Positions 34,794 through 46,596 of a DNA stretch of 64,000 bases are shown here, one piece after another. The notes beneath the pieces are model-generated. The model saw only the letters and a list, made by a program, of their open reading frames with translations. It did no database searches and was not told the origin of the DNA. This DNA comes from Prado023 sp963753075 (GTDB lineage: Bacteria > Actinomycetota > Actinomycetes > S36-B12 > CAIYMF01). Every line of letters begins with the position of its first letter. Position 1 is the first letter of the stretch. The translations under genes and the position numbers were made by a program. Location of the stretch: NCBI GenBank assembly GCA_963753075.1, contig CAVWAR010000017.1:434001-498000 (forward strand). Reading direction: 5' to 3'.

Positions 34794-35780
34794 TCAGGAT
34801 CGAGCATCTGCCCGGCACCCGATGATGAGGGTGCCGGGCAGATGCGTTCCGCGAAGCGGACTCCAGCCTCCCCAGGTCGCGGTGTTCCAGTCCGGCCACT
34901 CCGGCTCGAGGAGCTCCGTGACGCTCAGACCGGCGCCGCACAGGGCCGCCACGTAGTCGCCGACGGTCCGGTGGAACTCGGCGTACACCGCTGTCCCGAG
35001 GTCGTCGCGCTCGACGTAGGGCGTTCGATCGAAGTACGACCCGGAGACGGCGAGCCCGGACGTGCCCGGGTCGTCCGGGAGGGCCCAGCGGACCGGGTGC
35101 GTCACCGAGAGCACCCAGCGCCCACCGGGCCGCAGCACCCGACGGACCTCTGTCAGCAGCAGCCCGAGGTCGGCCACGAACTGGATCGCGCCGTAGGACG
35201 AGAACGCGGCGTCGAAGCTGCCGGTGCGGAAGGGCAGGGCTGTGGCCGACGCGGCTGCCACGGGCGGGCACGGCTCCAGATGGTGCGCGTGTCGCAACTG
35301 GGCGACCGAGATGTCGATTCCCACCGCGCGGGCGCCCCGTGCGCCCAGCCATGCCGAGCACTGGGCCGCACCGCAGCCGACCTCGAGGATCCGCTGGCCA
35401 CCGAGTGACTCCGCGGGGCCCAACAACGCGGCCTCGTCCTCCGTGAGCCCCTCGGGCCCCCAGACGAACCCCACCCCATGACCCACGGCACCGGCTCCCG
35501 CAGCCGATCCGTCGCGGTCGTCGACTTGGCCCACGTGATGAGCCGCTTCGAAGACAACGGCGGTGGGGTCGGCCAGGAACGCACCGTGCTCGACCTGGTA
35601 GGCATCCGCCTCGGACTCCCAGTACGTCCGTGCGGCCCGATCGACCTCTGCGGCATCGATGGCGCCGCGGCCGGCGGACCCTTCGACGATCCATTCGCCG
35701 GCAGCGTCCGGTGACTCGGCCGGGAGGCTGTCGCTGCCCGGTTCGTCTGATCCATCCGGTCGTGGCCGCGTGGAGATCAC
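34794..35780 (-). CDS. Class I SAM-dependent methyltransferase
   Basis: This 328-residue Rossmann-fold methyltransferase has motif I ILEVGCGAAQCSAWL, the acidic end of strand 2 (GIDISVAQLRHA), ATALPFRTGSFDAAFSSYGAIQF (motif II region) and VLRPGGRWVLSV (motif III). The N-terminal YWESEADAYQVEHG is common in uncharacterised actinobacterial methyltransferases. The substrate is unknown. GTG start at 35780; the first ~40 residues are acidic and may be non-conserved. It is convergent with the heptad-repeat gene and divergent from rpsA. Confidence 0.85.
   Translation of the reverse strand: MISTRPRPDGSDEPGSDSLPAESPDAAGEWIVEGSAGRGAIDAAEVDRAARTYWESEADAYQVEHGAFLADPTAVVFEAAHHVGQVDDRDGSAAGAGAVGHGVGFVWGPEGLTEDEAALLGPAESLGGQRILEVGCGAAQCSAWLGARGARAVGIDISVAQLRHAHHLEPCPPVAAASATALPFRTGSFDAAFSSYGAIQFVADLGLLLTEVRRVLRPGGRWVLSVTHPVRWALPDDPGTSGLAVSGSYFDRTPYVERDDLGTAVYAEFHRTVGDYVAALCGAGLSVTELLEPEWPDWNTATWGGWSPLRGTHLPGTLIIGCRADARS
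34804..34845. terminator. 17-bp hairpin inside the 3' coding end of the methyltransferase
   Basis: A perfect 17-bp inverted repeat (34804-34820 with 34829-34845, 8-base loop) begins 21 bases past the heptad-repeat gene stop and occupies the last codons of the convergent methyltransferase gene. It should terminate the plus-strand transcript and possibly also the minus-strand one. Confidence 0.8.
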
Positions 35781-35949
35781 GTGCGGTATCCTGTCAGGGC
35801 GTAACGGGCCTGTGGCGTCTCAGACGTAGTAGGCGCGCGCGTTCATGTCGTTCCCACGGTCACCATCTCACCGGCCTAGGATCCACGGCGGTGAACAGTG
35901 GCCCGTGCACGTGACCACGACATCTATCCACCGGAGCAGAAACCACTCC

Positions 35950-37425
35950 ATGACCATCACTCCCACGTCCCCCGCTCCCCAGGTCGCGATCAACGACATC
36001 GGCAGCGTTGAGGATTTCCTGGCCGCGATCGACGCGACCATCAAGAACTTCGATGACGGCGACATCGTCGAGGGCACCATCGTCAAGGTCGACCGCGACG
36101 AGGTCCTTCTCGACATCGGCTACAAGACCGAGGGCGTCATTCCCTCCCGCGAGCTGTCCATCAAGCACGACGTGGACCCGTCCGAGATCGTGTCGGTCGG
36201 CGACCCCGTCGAGGCCCTTGTCCTGCAGAAGGAGGACAAGGAGGGCCGGCTGATCCTGTCCAAGAAGCGCGCCCAGTACGAGCGCGCCTGGGGCACGATC
36301 GAGAAGATCAAGGAGGAGGACGGCGTCGTCACCGGAAAGGTGATCGAGGTCGTCAAGGGTGGCCTGATCCTCGACATCGGCCTTCGTGGCTTCCTGCCCG
36401 CGTCCCTGGTTGAGATGCGACGCGTCCGGGACCTCCAGCCGTACGTCGGCAAGGAGATCGAGGCCAAGATCATCGAGCTGGACAAGAACCGCAACAACGT
36501 GGTCCTGTCCCGGCGTGCCTGGCTCGAGCAGACCCAGTCCGAGGTCCGCTCGAACTTCCTCAACCAGCTCCAGCGCGGTCAGATCCGCAACGGTGTGGTG
36601 TCCTCCATCGTCAACTTCGGCGCCTTCGTCGACCTGGGCGGCGTGGACGGCCTCGTGCACGTCTCCGAGCTGTCCTGGAAGCACATCGACCACCCGAGTG
36701 AGGTTGTGGCCGTCGGCGACGAGGTCACCGTGGAGGTGCTCGACGTCGACATGGACCGTGAGCGCGTCTCGCTGTCGCTCAAGGCGACCCAGGAGGATCC
36801 ATGGCAGCACTTCGCCCGGACCCACCAGATGGGTCAGGTCGTGCCCGGCAAGGTCACCAAGCTGGTTCCGTTCGGCGCGTTCGTGCGCGTCGATGACGGC
36901 ATCGAGGGCCTGGTGCACATCTCCGAGCTGGCCGAGCGCCACGTGGAGATCCCCGAGCAGGTCGTGACCGTCAACGACGACATCTTCGTCAAGGTCATCG
37001 ACATCGACCTCGAGCGTCGCCGGATCTCGCTGAGCCTCAAGCAGGCCAACGAGAACACGACCGGCGCGGGCTCCGAGGAGTTCGACCCCTACCTGTACGG
37101 AATGGCACCGTCGTACGACGAGGCCGGGGCGTACATCGGTCCGGAGGGCTTCGACCCCGAGACCGGCGAGTGGAAGGTCGGGTTCGAGGACCAGCGTTCC
37201 GAGTGGGAGGCGCAGTACGCCGAGGCGCATGCTCGCTGGGAGCAGCACATGAAGCAGGTCGAGGAGGCCAAGACGGCCGACCAGGAGGCCGCGCTCGAGA
37301 CCGGCGAGGGGGTCGGCTCCTACAGCTCGACGGCCCCAGTCGAGACCGAGGACGAGTCCGGCGGCACGCTCGCCACCGACGAGGCGCTGCAGGCGCTTCG
37401 CGACAAGCTGACCGGCGACAGCTGA
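35950..37425 (+). CDS. rpsA: 30S ribosomal protein S1
   Basis: This RNA-binding ribosomal protein has 491 residues with four S1 OB-fold domains. Domain starts are visible at GDIVEGTIVKVDRDEVLLDIG, GVVTGKVIEVVKGGLILDIG, GQIRNGVVSSIVNFGAFVDLG and GQVVPGKVTKLVPFGAFVRVD. The acidic C-terminus (after about residue 360) has no further S1 domain, as usual in actinobacteria. ATG 35950 was chosen because MTITPTS leads into the conserved N-terminus. TAGGAT (35877-35882) and TATCCT (35787-35792) are -10-like elements in the 169-base upstream gap. A strong hairpin follows the stop. Confidence 0.95.
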   Translation: MTITPTSPAPQVAINDIGSVEDFLAAIDATIKNFDDGDIVEGTIVKVDRDEVLLDIGYKTEGVIPSRELSIKHDVDPSEIVSVGDPVEALVLQKEDKEGRLILSKKRAQYERAWGTIEKIKEEDGVVTGKVIEVVKGGLILDIGLRGFLPASLVEMRRVRDLQPYVGKEIEAKIIELDKNRNNVVLSRRAWLEQTQSEVRSNFLNQLQRGQIRNGVVSSIVNFGAFVDLGGVDGLVHVSELSWKHIDHPSEVVAVGDEVTVEVLDVDMDRERVSLSLKATQEDPWQHFARTHQMGQVVPGKVTKLVPFGAFVRVDDGIEGLVHISELAERHVEIPEQVVTVNDDIFVKVIDIDLERRRISLSLKQANENTTGAGSEEFDPYLYGMAPSYDEAGAYIGPEGFDPETGEWKVGFEDQRSEWEAQYAEAHARWEQHMKQVEEAKTADQEAALETGEGVGSYSSTAPVETEDESGGTLATDEALQALRDKLTGDS

Positions 37426-37463
37426 CTCCACGAGTCAGCCGCATCAGCGCGCTGTACAACCCG

Positions 37464-37498
37464 GACGGCCCCCGACACCAGCAGGTTCGGGGGCCGTC
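37464..37498 (+). terminator. Terminator after rpsA
   Basis: A perfect 12-bp inverted repeat (37464-37475 with 37487-37498, 11-base loop), GC-rich, 38 bases past the rpsA stop. The convergent flippase gene ends at 37558, so it may act in both directions. Confidence 0.8.
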
Positions 37499-37557
37499 TG
37501 CTGCCCGGTGGGCGCGCGCTCGCTCGGGCAGGCCCCCGGGCTGCTGCCCTGCCGCGC

Positions 37558-38826
37558 TCAGGCCGGCGGGGTGACGATCGGCTCGTCGACGACCTCCGGG
37601 CGTGGCGCCGGAGGGGGACTCGTCCGGGCCCAGACCAGACCTGCCAGCGCCACGGCCCAGGCGACGACGGCGGTGCAGGTGACCAGGGCGTGGATGGACG
37701 TGCCGAAGGTGAGGCCGAGGGCCGCGAGCGCCGCCACACCCGACCACAGGAGCAGGGTCGCGCGGCGATCGTGATGTGCCATCCGGGCGTAGAGCAGGAC
37801 CTGGACGACCCCGAACCCGGCACCCGCCAGGGCGAAGATCCAGGCCTCCTGGGCGACGTCGAGGTACTGGTCGCCGGACATGATGGTCACGATCAGCCGC
37901 GGGACGATCGCCACCACGACGGTGGACACCAGTCCGAGCCCGGCGACCCCCAGCAGGGCCTGCCGCTGGGCGTTCCGGGCGCCAGCGACCATCCGGGGGA
38001 ACGCCGCCACGATCACGGCCTGGGGCAGGAAGAACACCGCCCGTGCGATCAGCCCACCAGCCGCGTACAGGCCAGCGTCGTAGGCGGGGAGCTGCGCACG
38101 GGCTATCAGCACGTCGAGGTTCGTCAGCGCGTACAGCGCGATCAGTGCGTGTGCTGCGTGACCGACCTCGACGAGGAAGTCGCGGGTGCCCTCCTCCTTG
38201 GACCCCCACGGTGGCTGCCCGACGAGCAGGAACTGCCCCGCCAGCGCCCCGACTGCGGCGCCGACCGCCAGGCCGACAGTGGTGGATCGGGCCGTGTCGC
38301 CGAGCGCGGCGCCCGCGATGGCGCCAGTGACGCGCATCCCGGTCGCGACGACATACAGCACGGCGAGCCGCTTGTGTCGCTCCGCACCCTGAAGCAGTCC
38401 CAACTGGGCGCCGGTCACGGTGAACGGGATGAACGTGGCGCCCACCACGACCAGCCCCAGGAGCCCCGGCAGGTTCAACGCCCTGCTGATCAGCGGTGAC
38501 AGGGCCACGGTGAGCGCGCACGTGAGCAGGCCGACGACCAGCACGGCTCCGGCACCGACGTGCTCGGAGGACCGGCCGGAGGCCACATGCCGTGCGATGA
38601 CGACCTGGGTGGCGGCCATCGCGGTGCTGCCCAGCAGCAGGAGCACGGCAAGCGCCCCGAAGGCACCGAACTCCTCGGGATCGAGCAACCGCGACACCAC
38701 GAGCATCTGCAGCATCGCGATGATCTGGGAGGTGACGAGCCCGGCACCGACGATGGCCGTGCCCTGGACCGAGAGCCCGCGCACCGATGTCCCGGCCGTC
38801 GAGGCGGCACGGGGCTGGTCGGTCAC
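37558..38826 (-). CDS. Polysaccharide flippase-like membrane protein (MOP/Wzx superfamily)
   Basis: This 422-residue protein has about twelve hydrophobic helices. The N-terminal SQIIAMLQMLVVSRLLDPEEFGAFGAL resembles oligosaccharide flippases (Wzx/RfbX type), as do YDAGLYAAGGLIARAVFFLPQAV and FPRMV further on. It would move lipid-linked glycans across the membrane, but no glycan biosynthesis genes are adjacent, so the substrate is unknown. The GTG start is at 38826, back to back with coaE (58 bases apart). Confidence 0.75.
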   Translation of the reverse strand: MTDQPRAASTAGTSVRGLSVQGTAIVGAGLVTSQIIAMLQMLVVSRLLDPEEFGAFGALAVLLLLGSTAMAATQVVIARHVASGRSSEHVGAGAVLVVGLLTCALTVALSPLISRALNLPGLLGLVVVGATFIPFTVTGAQLGLLQGAERHKRLAVLYVVATGMRVTGAIAGAALGDTARSTTVGLAVGAAVGALAGQFLLVGQPPWGSKEEGTRDFLVEVGHAAHALIALYALTNLDVLIARAQLPAYDAGLYAAGGLIARAVFFLPQAVIVAAFPRMVAGARNAQRQALLGVAGLGLVSTVVVAIVPRLIVTIMSGDQYLDVAQEAWIFALAGAGFGVVQVLLYARMAHHDRRATLLLWSGVAALAALGLTFGTSIHALVTCTAVVAWAVALAGLVWARTSPPPAPRPEVVDEPIVTPPA

Positions 38827-38884
38827 GGGTCACATCATCACCCATCGACCTCCATGCTGGGGCCACCGGTGGCATGCTTCGGCC

Positions 38885-39487
38885 ATGATCAGAGTCGGGT
38901 TGACCGGAGGTATCGGTGCGGGGAAGTCCACCGTCGGGCGGATGCTGGCCGAGCTCGGGGCGGTGATCGTCGATGGGGACCAGATCGCCCGTGATCTTGT
39001 GGTGCCGGGTGAGCCGGCGCTGGCCGAGATCGTGGAGCGGTTCGGGCCCGACGTGCTGCTCCCGGGCGGAGAGCTGGACCGGGCCGGGCTGGCCGCGCTC
39101 GTGTTCCCCGATCCCGAGTCGCTGGCCACCCTCGATGGGATCATGCACCCCCGGATCGCCGAGCGGGCCCAGACCATGCTCGCTGACGCCCAGCGGCATG
39201 GGACCTCAGTTGTCGTCTATGACATGCCGCTGCTGGTCGAGAGTGGGGCCGCCGACGACTTCGACGTGGTGATGGTCGTGCATGCACCGATCGAGGTCAG
39301 GCTCGCGCGACTGGCGGTGCGGGGTGTTGCGGTGGACGATGCCCGCAACCGGATGGCGCAGCAGGCCAGCGACGAGGAGCGAGCCGCCGTGGCCACCATC
39401 CTCATCGACAACGGCGGCGACGACGAGCAGCTCATCGATCAGGTGCAGCGGGCGTGGTACCTGCTCCAGGCCGCTCTGGGGGAGTAG
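38885..39487 (+). CDS. coaE: Dephospho-CoA kinase
   Basis: It performs the last step of coenzyme A synthesis. The 200-residue P-loop kinase has GLTGGIGAGKST at residues 5-16, then GAVIVDGDQIARDLV, HPRIAERA and YDMPLLVESG. It ends with RMAQQASDEERAAVATILIDNGG, the normal CoaE C-terminal helix. It lacks the fused C-terminal GrpB/UPF0157 domain found in mycobacteria. Start ATG 38885. The last 56 bases overlap the convergent PAP2 gene. Confidence 0.93.
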   Translation: MIRVGLTGGIGAGKSTVGRMLAELGAVIVDGDQIARDLVVPGEPALAEIVERFGPDVLLPGGELDRAGLAALVFPDPESLATLDGIMHPRIAERAQTMLADAQRHGTSVVVYDMPLLVESGAADDFDVVMVVHAPIEVRLARLAVRGVAVDDARNRMAQQASDEERAAVATILIDNGGDDEQLIDQVQRAWYLLQAALGE

Positions 39488-40217
39488 CGCCGGCGTCAGC
39501 GCCGGCCTGGCGCCACCCCCGGTCCACTGGCCACCAGAGGATCACGGCGGCCGCGAGCAGGACCACGGATCCGAACGCCCAGCCGGCCACGATGTCACTG
39601 GGCCAGTGCACCCCGAGGATCAGGCGGCTGACACCGATGAACGGCCCCAGGATCACCAGGGTGCGACCGAGCAGTACCAGCCAGCGGACGCCTCGGGTCG
39701 TACCGATGTGGATCAGCACCATCCCGGTGGCGACGTAGAGGTAGATGCCCTCCATCGCATGCCCAGACGGGAAGGACTTGTCGATGCTGACCTGGTACTC
39801 CTCCGCCCCGGGCGGTCGGGTCCGGCCGATCGCCCGCTTCATCGTCTCGCTGACTGTCACCCCGGCGATGGCCGACATGGCGAGGAACCCGGCGGCGGCG
39901 CGGTAGCGGTACCCCCACAGGGCCAGCACGAGTACCCCGACCACCACCGCCGACCAGAAGGGGGCGGTCAGCTTGCCGATGACCAGGGCGATGTCGACCG
40001 GCCAGCCGAGTGGATCGGCCCAGCCCCGGGTGACGTCGGTCAGTGCGTCGTCGAATGCATCGAGCGCGGCCGACTCGGTGACCATGGCGACGGTGAGGAG
40101 GGCGGCGATCAGGCCGGCGATCGGCAGGGCGATGAAGCTCCGCGTGCGAGCCCGCTCGGATGTGCGCCTGGCGACTTCGGACGGGGCGGCTGGGGCCGCG
40201 GGGGCGGGATCAGTCAC
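39432..40217 (-). CDS. PAP2-family membrane phosphatase
   Basis: This 261-residue membrane lipid-phosphatase-like protein has six or so helices with the three active-site motifs: KRAIGRTRPP (KxxxxxxRP-type), SFPSGHAM (PSGH) and SRLILGVHWPSD (SRxxxxxHxxxD). It probably acts on undecaprenyl pyrophosphate or another phospholipid on the outer face; specificity is inferred only. The C-terminal ~20 residues (Pro/Ala/Gly-rich) are encoded antisense to the end of coaE, which suggests an extended tail. Confidence 0.87.
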   Translation of the reverse strand: MTDPAPAAPAAPSEVARRTSERARTRSFIALPIAGLIAALLTVAMVTESAALDAFDDALTDVTRGWADPLGWPVDIALVIGKLTAPFWSAVVVGVLVLALWGYRYRAAAGFLAMSAIAGVTVSETMKRAIGRTRPPGAEEYQVSIDKSFPSGHAMEGIYLYVATGMVLIHIGTTRGVRWLVLLGRTLVILGPFIGVSRLILGVHWPSDIVAGWAFGSVVLLAAAVILWWPVDRGWRQAGADAGATPPERPGAGTTPAAPDR

Positions 40218-40313
40218 GCGAGCACCGTAGCCGTAGTCGACTCCACGTGTGCGGGCCCGGAGTGCGCGCCCGGGCCGAGGGTATCCGGGCCGTGGTGCCC
40301 GGGCGGCGGGCCG

Positions 40314-40336
40314 ATGTCGGAGGCACGCAATACCGT
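40314..40336 (+). promoter_or_regulatory. PafBC-type (RecA-NDp) DNA-damage promoter of uvrB
   Basis: ATGTCGGAG-n8-TACCGT, compared with the consensus TTGTCRGTG-n8-TAnnnT: 7 of 9 in the upstream element, exact spacing and a matching -10. It ends six bases before the uvrB ATG at 40343, implying a very short leader. Confidence 0.55.
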
Positions 40337-40342
40337 GTCCCC

Positions 40343-42475
40343 ATGACCAGACCCGTCAGCGACCTGCAGAGGCGGGTGGCCCCGTTCCACGTCGTCAGCG
40401 ACTACTCCCCGGCCGGTGACCAGCCCGCCGCGATCGCCGAGATCGCCCGGCGGGTCCGGTCCGGTGAGCAGGACGTCGTGCTCATGGGCGCCACGGGCAC
40501 CGGCAAGTCCGCGACGACCGCCTGGTTGGTCGAGGAGCTGCAGCGCCCGACCCTCGTGATCGCACCGAACAAGACCCTCGCGGCCCAGTTGGCCAACGAG
40601 TTCCGGGAGCTCCTGCCCAACAACGCCGTCGAGTACTTCGTCTCCTACTACGACTACTACCAGCCCGAGGCCTACATCCCGCAGACGGACACCTACATCG
40701 AGAAGGACTCCTCGATCAATGAGGAGGTTGAGCGGCTGCGCCACTCGGCCACGAACTCGCTGCTCACGAGGCGCGACGTGATCGTCGTCGCCACGGTGTC
40801 AGCGATCTACGGCCTGGGCACCCCCCAGGAGTACGTCGACCGGATGGTCCGGCTCCGGGTGGGCACCGAGGTCGAGCGCGACGCGCTGCTGCGCCAGCTC
40901 GTGGAGAACCAGTACGCGCGCAACGACCTGGCATTCGAGCGGGGCACGTTCCGGGTGCGGGGTGACACCATCGAGGTCTTCCCGGTGTACGAGCAGCACC
41001 CGGTGCGCATCGACATGTTCGGTGACGAGATCGAGCGCCTCATGACACTGCACCCGGTCACCGGCGAGATCCTGACCGATGACCAGGAGATCTACGTCTT
41101 CCCGGCGACGCACTACGTCGCCGGACCTGAGCGGATGGAGCGCGCACTCGGCGGGATCGAGGCCGAGCTCGCCGAGCGGCTCGCCGAGCTCAACGACCAG
41201 GGCAAGCTGCTCGAGGCGCAGCGGCTGCAGATGCGGACCAGCTACGACATCGAGATGATGCGCCAGGTCGGCTTCTGCTCGGGGATCGAGAACTACTCGC
41301 GGCACATCGATGGTCGCGAGTCCGGCTCGGCACCCAACTGCCTCATCGACTACTTCCCCGACGACTTCCTGCTGGTGATCGACGAGTCGCACGTGACGGT
41401 GCCCCAGATCGGTGGGATGTACGAGGGCGACATGTCGCGAAAGCGCACCCTCGTCGACCACGGGTTCCGGCTGCCCAGCGCCGCGGACAACCGGCCGCTG
41501 CGCTGGGAGGAGTTCCTCGAACGGATCGGCCAGACGCTGTACCTGTCGGCCACGCCGGGGCCCTACGAGCTCGCGAAGGTCGACGGCGATGTCGTCGAGC
41601 AGGTCATCCGACCCACGGGCCTCATCGACCCGGAGATCGTCCTCAAGCCCACCAAGGGCCAGATCGATGACCTCATGCACGAGATCGGGGTGCGGACCGA
41701 GCGCGGGGAGCGGGTCCTGGTGACCACCCTGACCAAGCGCATGTCCGAGGACCTCACGGACTACCTGCTGGAGCGTGGGATCCGCGTTCGCTACCTGCAC
41801 TCGGAGGTCGACACCCTGCGCCGGGTGGAGCTGCTCCGCGAGCTGCGGATGGGCATCTTCGACGTCCTCGTCGGGATCAACCTGCTGCGTGAGGGCCTGG
41901 ACCTTCCCGAGGTGTCGCTGGTGAGCATCCTCGACGCGGACAAGGCCGGGTTCCTCCGCTCGGAGCGCAGCCTGATCCAGACGATCGGCCGCGCGGCCCG
42001 CAACGTCTCCGGCCAGGTGCACATGTACGCGGACACGATCACGGCACAGATGCAGGTTGCCATCGATGAGACGAACCGTCGCCGGGCCTTGCAGACGGCG
42101 TACAACGTGGAGCGCGGGGTGGACCCACAGCCGCTGCGCAAGAAGATCGCCGACATCACGGACCTGCTGGCTGCCGAGGACGCCGACACCGAGGAGGTGC
42201 TGGCGACCACCATGGGCTCGGGGCGTTCCCAGTCCCGGGGCCGGGGCGGGGCCCGCCGGCAGGGGTCGGGGGCGGCGACGGCTGACGCCTCGGTCGCCGG
42301 TGGCACCACACCGAGGTCGGACCTGCCGGCCACCGAGCTGGCTGCGCTGATCCAGGAGCTGACTGAGCAGATGCACGCGGCGGCGGCCAACCTGCAGTTC
42401 GAGGTGGCCGCTCGCTACCGCGACGAGGTCTCCGAGCTCAAGCGTGAGCTGCGGGGGATGATCGCCGCAGGGTGA
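40343..42475 (+). CDS. uvrB: Excinuclease ABC subunit B
   Basis: This is the damage-verification helicase of nucleotide excision repair, 710 residues. Walker A is GATGTGKSATTAW; the beta-hairpin region EYFVSYYDYYQPEAYIP is diagnostic; the DEAD-box-like segment is LVIDESHVT; helicase motif VI is QTIGRAARN. The C-terminal UvrC-binding (UVR) domain is at about residues 665-705. A Gly/Arg/Ala-rich linker of ~40 residues precedes the UVR domain. A small 6-bp hairpin (42478-42494) overlaps the stop region. Confidence 0.96.
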   Translation: MTRPVSDLQRRVAPFHVVSDYSPAGDQPAAIAEIARRVRSGEQDVVLMGATGTGKSATTAWLVEELQRPTLVIAPNKTLAAQLANEFRELLPNNAVEYFVSYYDYYQPEAYIPQTDTYIEKDSSINEEVERLRHSATNSLLTRRDVIVVATVSAIYGLGTPQEYVDRMVRLRVGTEVERDALLRQLVENQYARNDLAFERGTFRVRGDTIEVFPVYEQHPVRIDMFGDEIERLMTLHPVTGEILTDDQEIYVFPATHYVAGPERMERALGGIEAELAERLAELNDQGKLLEAQRLQMRTSYDIEMMRQVGFCSGIENYSRHIDGRESGSAPNCLIDYFPDDFLLVIDESHVTVPQIGGMYEGDMSRKRTLVDHGFRLPSAADNRPLRWEEFLERIGQTLYLSATPGPYELAKVDGDVVEQVIRPTGLIDPEIVLKPTKGQIDDLMHEIGVRTERGERVLVTTLTKRMSEDLTDYLLERGIRVRYLHSEVDTLRRVELLRELRMGIFDVLVGINLLREGLDLPEVSLVSILDADKAGFLRSERSLIQTIGRAARNVSGQVHMYADTITAQMQVAIDETNRRRALQTAYNVERGVDPQPLRKKIADITDLLAAEDADTEEVLATTMGSGRSQSRGRGGARRQGSGAATADASVAGGTTPRSDLPATELAALIQELTEQMHAAAANLQFEVAARYRDEVSELKRELRGMIAAG

Positions 42476-42592
42476 CCGCGCCCAGTTGGGGCGCTGTGGA
42501 TGCGCGACCAGGCGGTGCGGGGGCGCCGTGCCAGAATGTGGGATGTCCCCGGGCACCAGGTCTGCGGGTCCGAGGTCGGCAGGAGGCCGCGC

Positions 42593-43630
42593 GTGGATGT
42601 GTCCCTGGGCCTCTGGGCGGCGACCCTGCTCGGCCTGCTCGGGATCATCACCGCTGACCTGATCATCGTCGACCGGCGCCCGCACCCGTTCACGCCCAAG
42701 GAGGCCACCCGCTGGGTGATCTTCTACGTCGCCCTGGCGATGGCGTTCGCGGTATTCATCACGGTCACATTCGGGTCCCAGTACGGCGGGGAGTTCCTGG
42801 CCGGCTACATCACCGAGTACTCCCTGAGCGTCGACAACCTGTTCGTCTTCATGATCATCATCTCGTCGTTCGCGGTCCCGGAGCAGCACCGGCACCGGGT
42901 GCTGACGATCGGGATCCTGATCGCCCTGCTCCTGCGTGGGATCCTGATCGTCCTGGGCGCTGCGGCCATCGAGCGGTTCGCGGCCACCTTCTTCATCTTC
43001 GGCGGGTTCCTGATGTGGACCGCGATCACGGTATGGCGAAGCGGCGGTGAGGAGACCGATCCGGAGGGCAACGCGCTGATCCGATTCGTGGAGAAGCACG
43101 TCCCCAGCACGAGGGAGTACCACGGCACCAAGCTCTGGGTGCGCATCGACGGCCAGCGCCTGATCACTCCCATGCTGCTCGTGATGCTCGCCATCGGGAC
43201 CACCGACCTGCTGTTCGCGCTGGACTCGATCCCGGCAGTCTTCGGCCTGACCCAGGAGCCGTACCTGGTGTTCACGGCCAACGCCTTCGCGCTGATGGGC
43301 CTGCGGCAGCTGTACTTCATGCTCCACGGGCTGCTCGACCAGCTCATCTACCTGTCCAAGGGCCTGGCGATCATCCTGGGCTTCATCGCCCTCAAGCTGA
43401 TCCTGCACGCCCTGCACGAGACCACAGATCTCAATGTCCCTGAGATCTCCACGGCGTTCTCCCTGGTCGTCATCGTCGGCGTGCTGGCCGGCACCGCGAT
43501 CCTGAGTATCCTGGCCGTCCGGCGGGACCCCGCCCTGCGTGTGCAGAGCCCTGAGGTGCACGCCGAGGAGGACGCCGATGAGGTGGCCGGTGAGGCCCTC
43601 AAGCACCTCCCACCGGAGCACGAGCAGTAG
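42593..43630 (+). CDS. terC: TerC-family integral membrane protein
   Basis: This 345-residue protein has about nine helices. Family motifs are ITEYSLSVDNLFVFMIII and TTDLLFALDSIPAVFGLT, each with membrane-embedded acidic residues suited to metal binding. TerC/Alx-type proteins export manganese or load metals onto exported proteins. Start taken as GTG 42593; upstream in-frame sequence is not membrane-like or conserved. A hairpin follows. It sits between uvrB and uvrA, a common actinobacterial order. Confidence 0.88.
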   Translation: MDVSLGLWAATLLGLLGIITADLIIVDRRPHPFTPKEATRWVIFYVALAMAFAVFITVTFGSQYGGEFLAGYITEYSLSVDNLFVFMIIISSFAVPEQHRHRVLTIGILIALLLRGILIVLGAAAIERFAATFFIFGGFLMWTAITVWRSGGEETDPEGNALIRFVEKHVPSTREYHGTKLWVRIDGQRLITPMLLVMLAIGTTDLLFALDSIPAVFGLTQEPYLVFTANAFALMGLRQLYFMLHGLLDQLIYLSKGLAIILGFIALKLILHALHETTDLNVPEISTAFSLVVIVGVLAGTAILSILAVRRDPALRVQSPEVHAEEDADEVAGEALKHLPPEHEQ

Positions 43631-43636
43631 GCCATG

Positions 43637-43657
43637 CCCGCGCCGCACCGGCGCGGG
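43637..43657 (+). terminator. Terminator after terC
   Basis: A perfect 9-bp inverted repeat (43637-43645 with 43649-43657, 3-base loop) starts 7 bases past the terC stop and ends just before the uvrA promoter motif. Confidence 0.7.
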
Positions 43658-43662
43658 AGCCG

Positions 43663-43685
43663 TTGTCGGTGGGCTGGCCTAGGAT
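43663..43685 (+). promoter_or_regulatory. PafBC-type (RecA-NDp) DNA-damage promoter of uvrA
   Basis: TTGTCGGTG-n8-TAGGAT is an exact match to the actinobacterial LexA-independent damage promoter TTGTCRGTG-n8-TAnnnT. It ends six bases before the uvrA GTG (43692), so the message is probably leaderless. Confidence 0.8.
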
Positions 43686-43691
43686 CGTTGC

Positions 43692-46565
<2,874 letters not shown>

Positions 46566-46596
46566 GCTACAACCAACGATTCAGGGAGGTCAGGCA

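Noticed and set aside
36008..36967. Alternative-frame proteins within rpsA
   Set aside because: Ser/Arg-rich shadows of the S1 domains, with no independent features.
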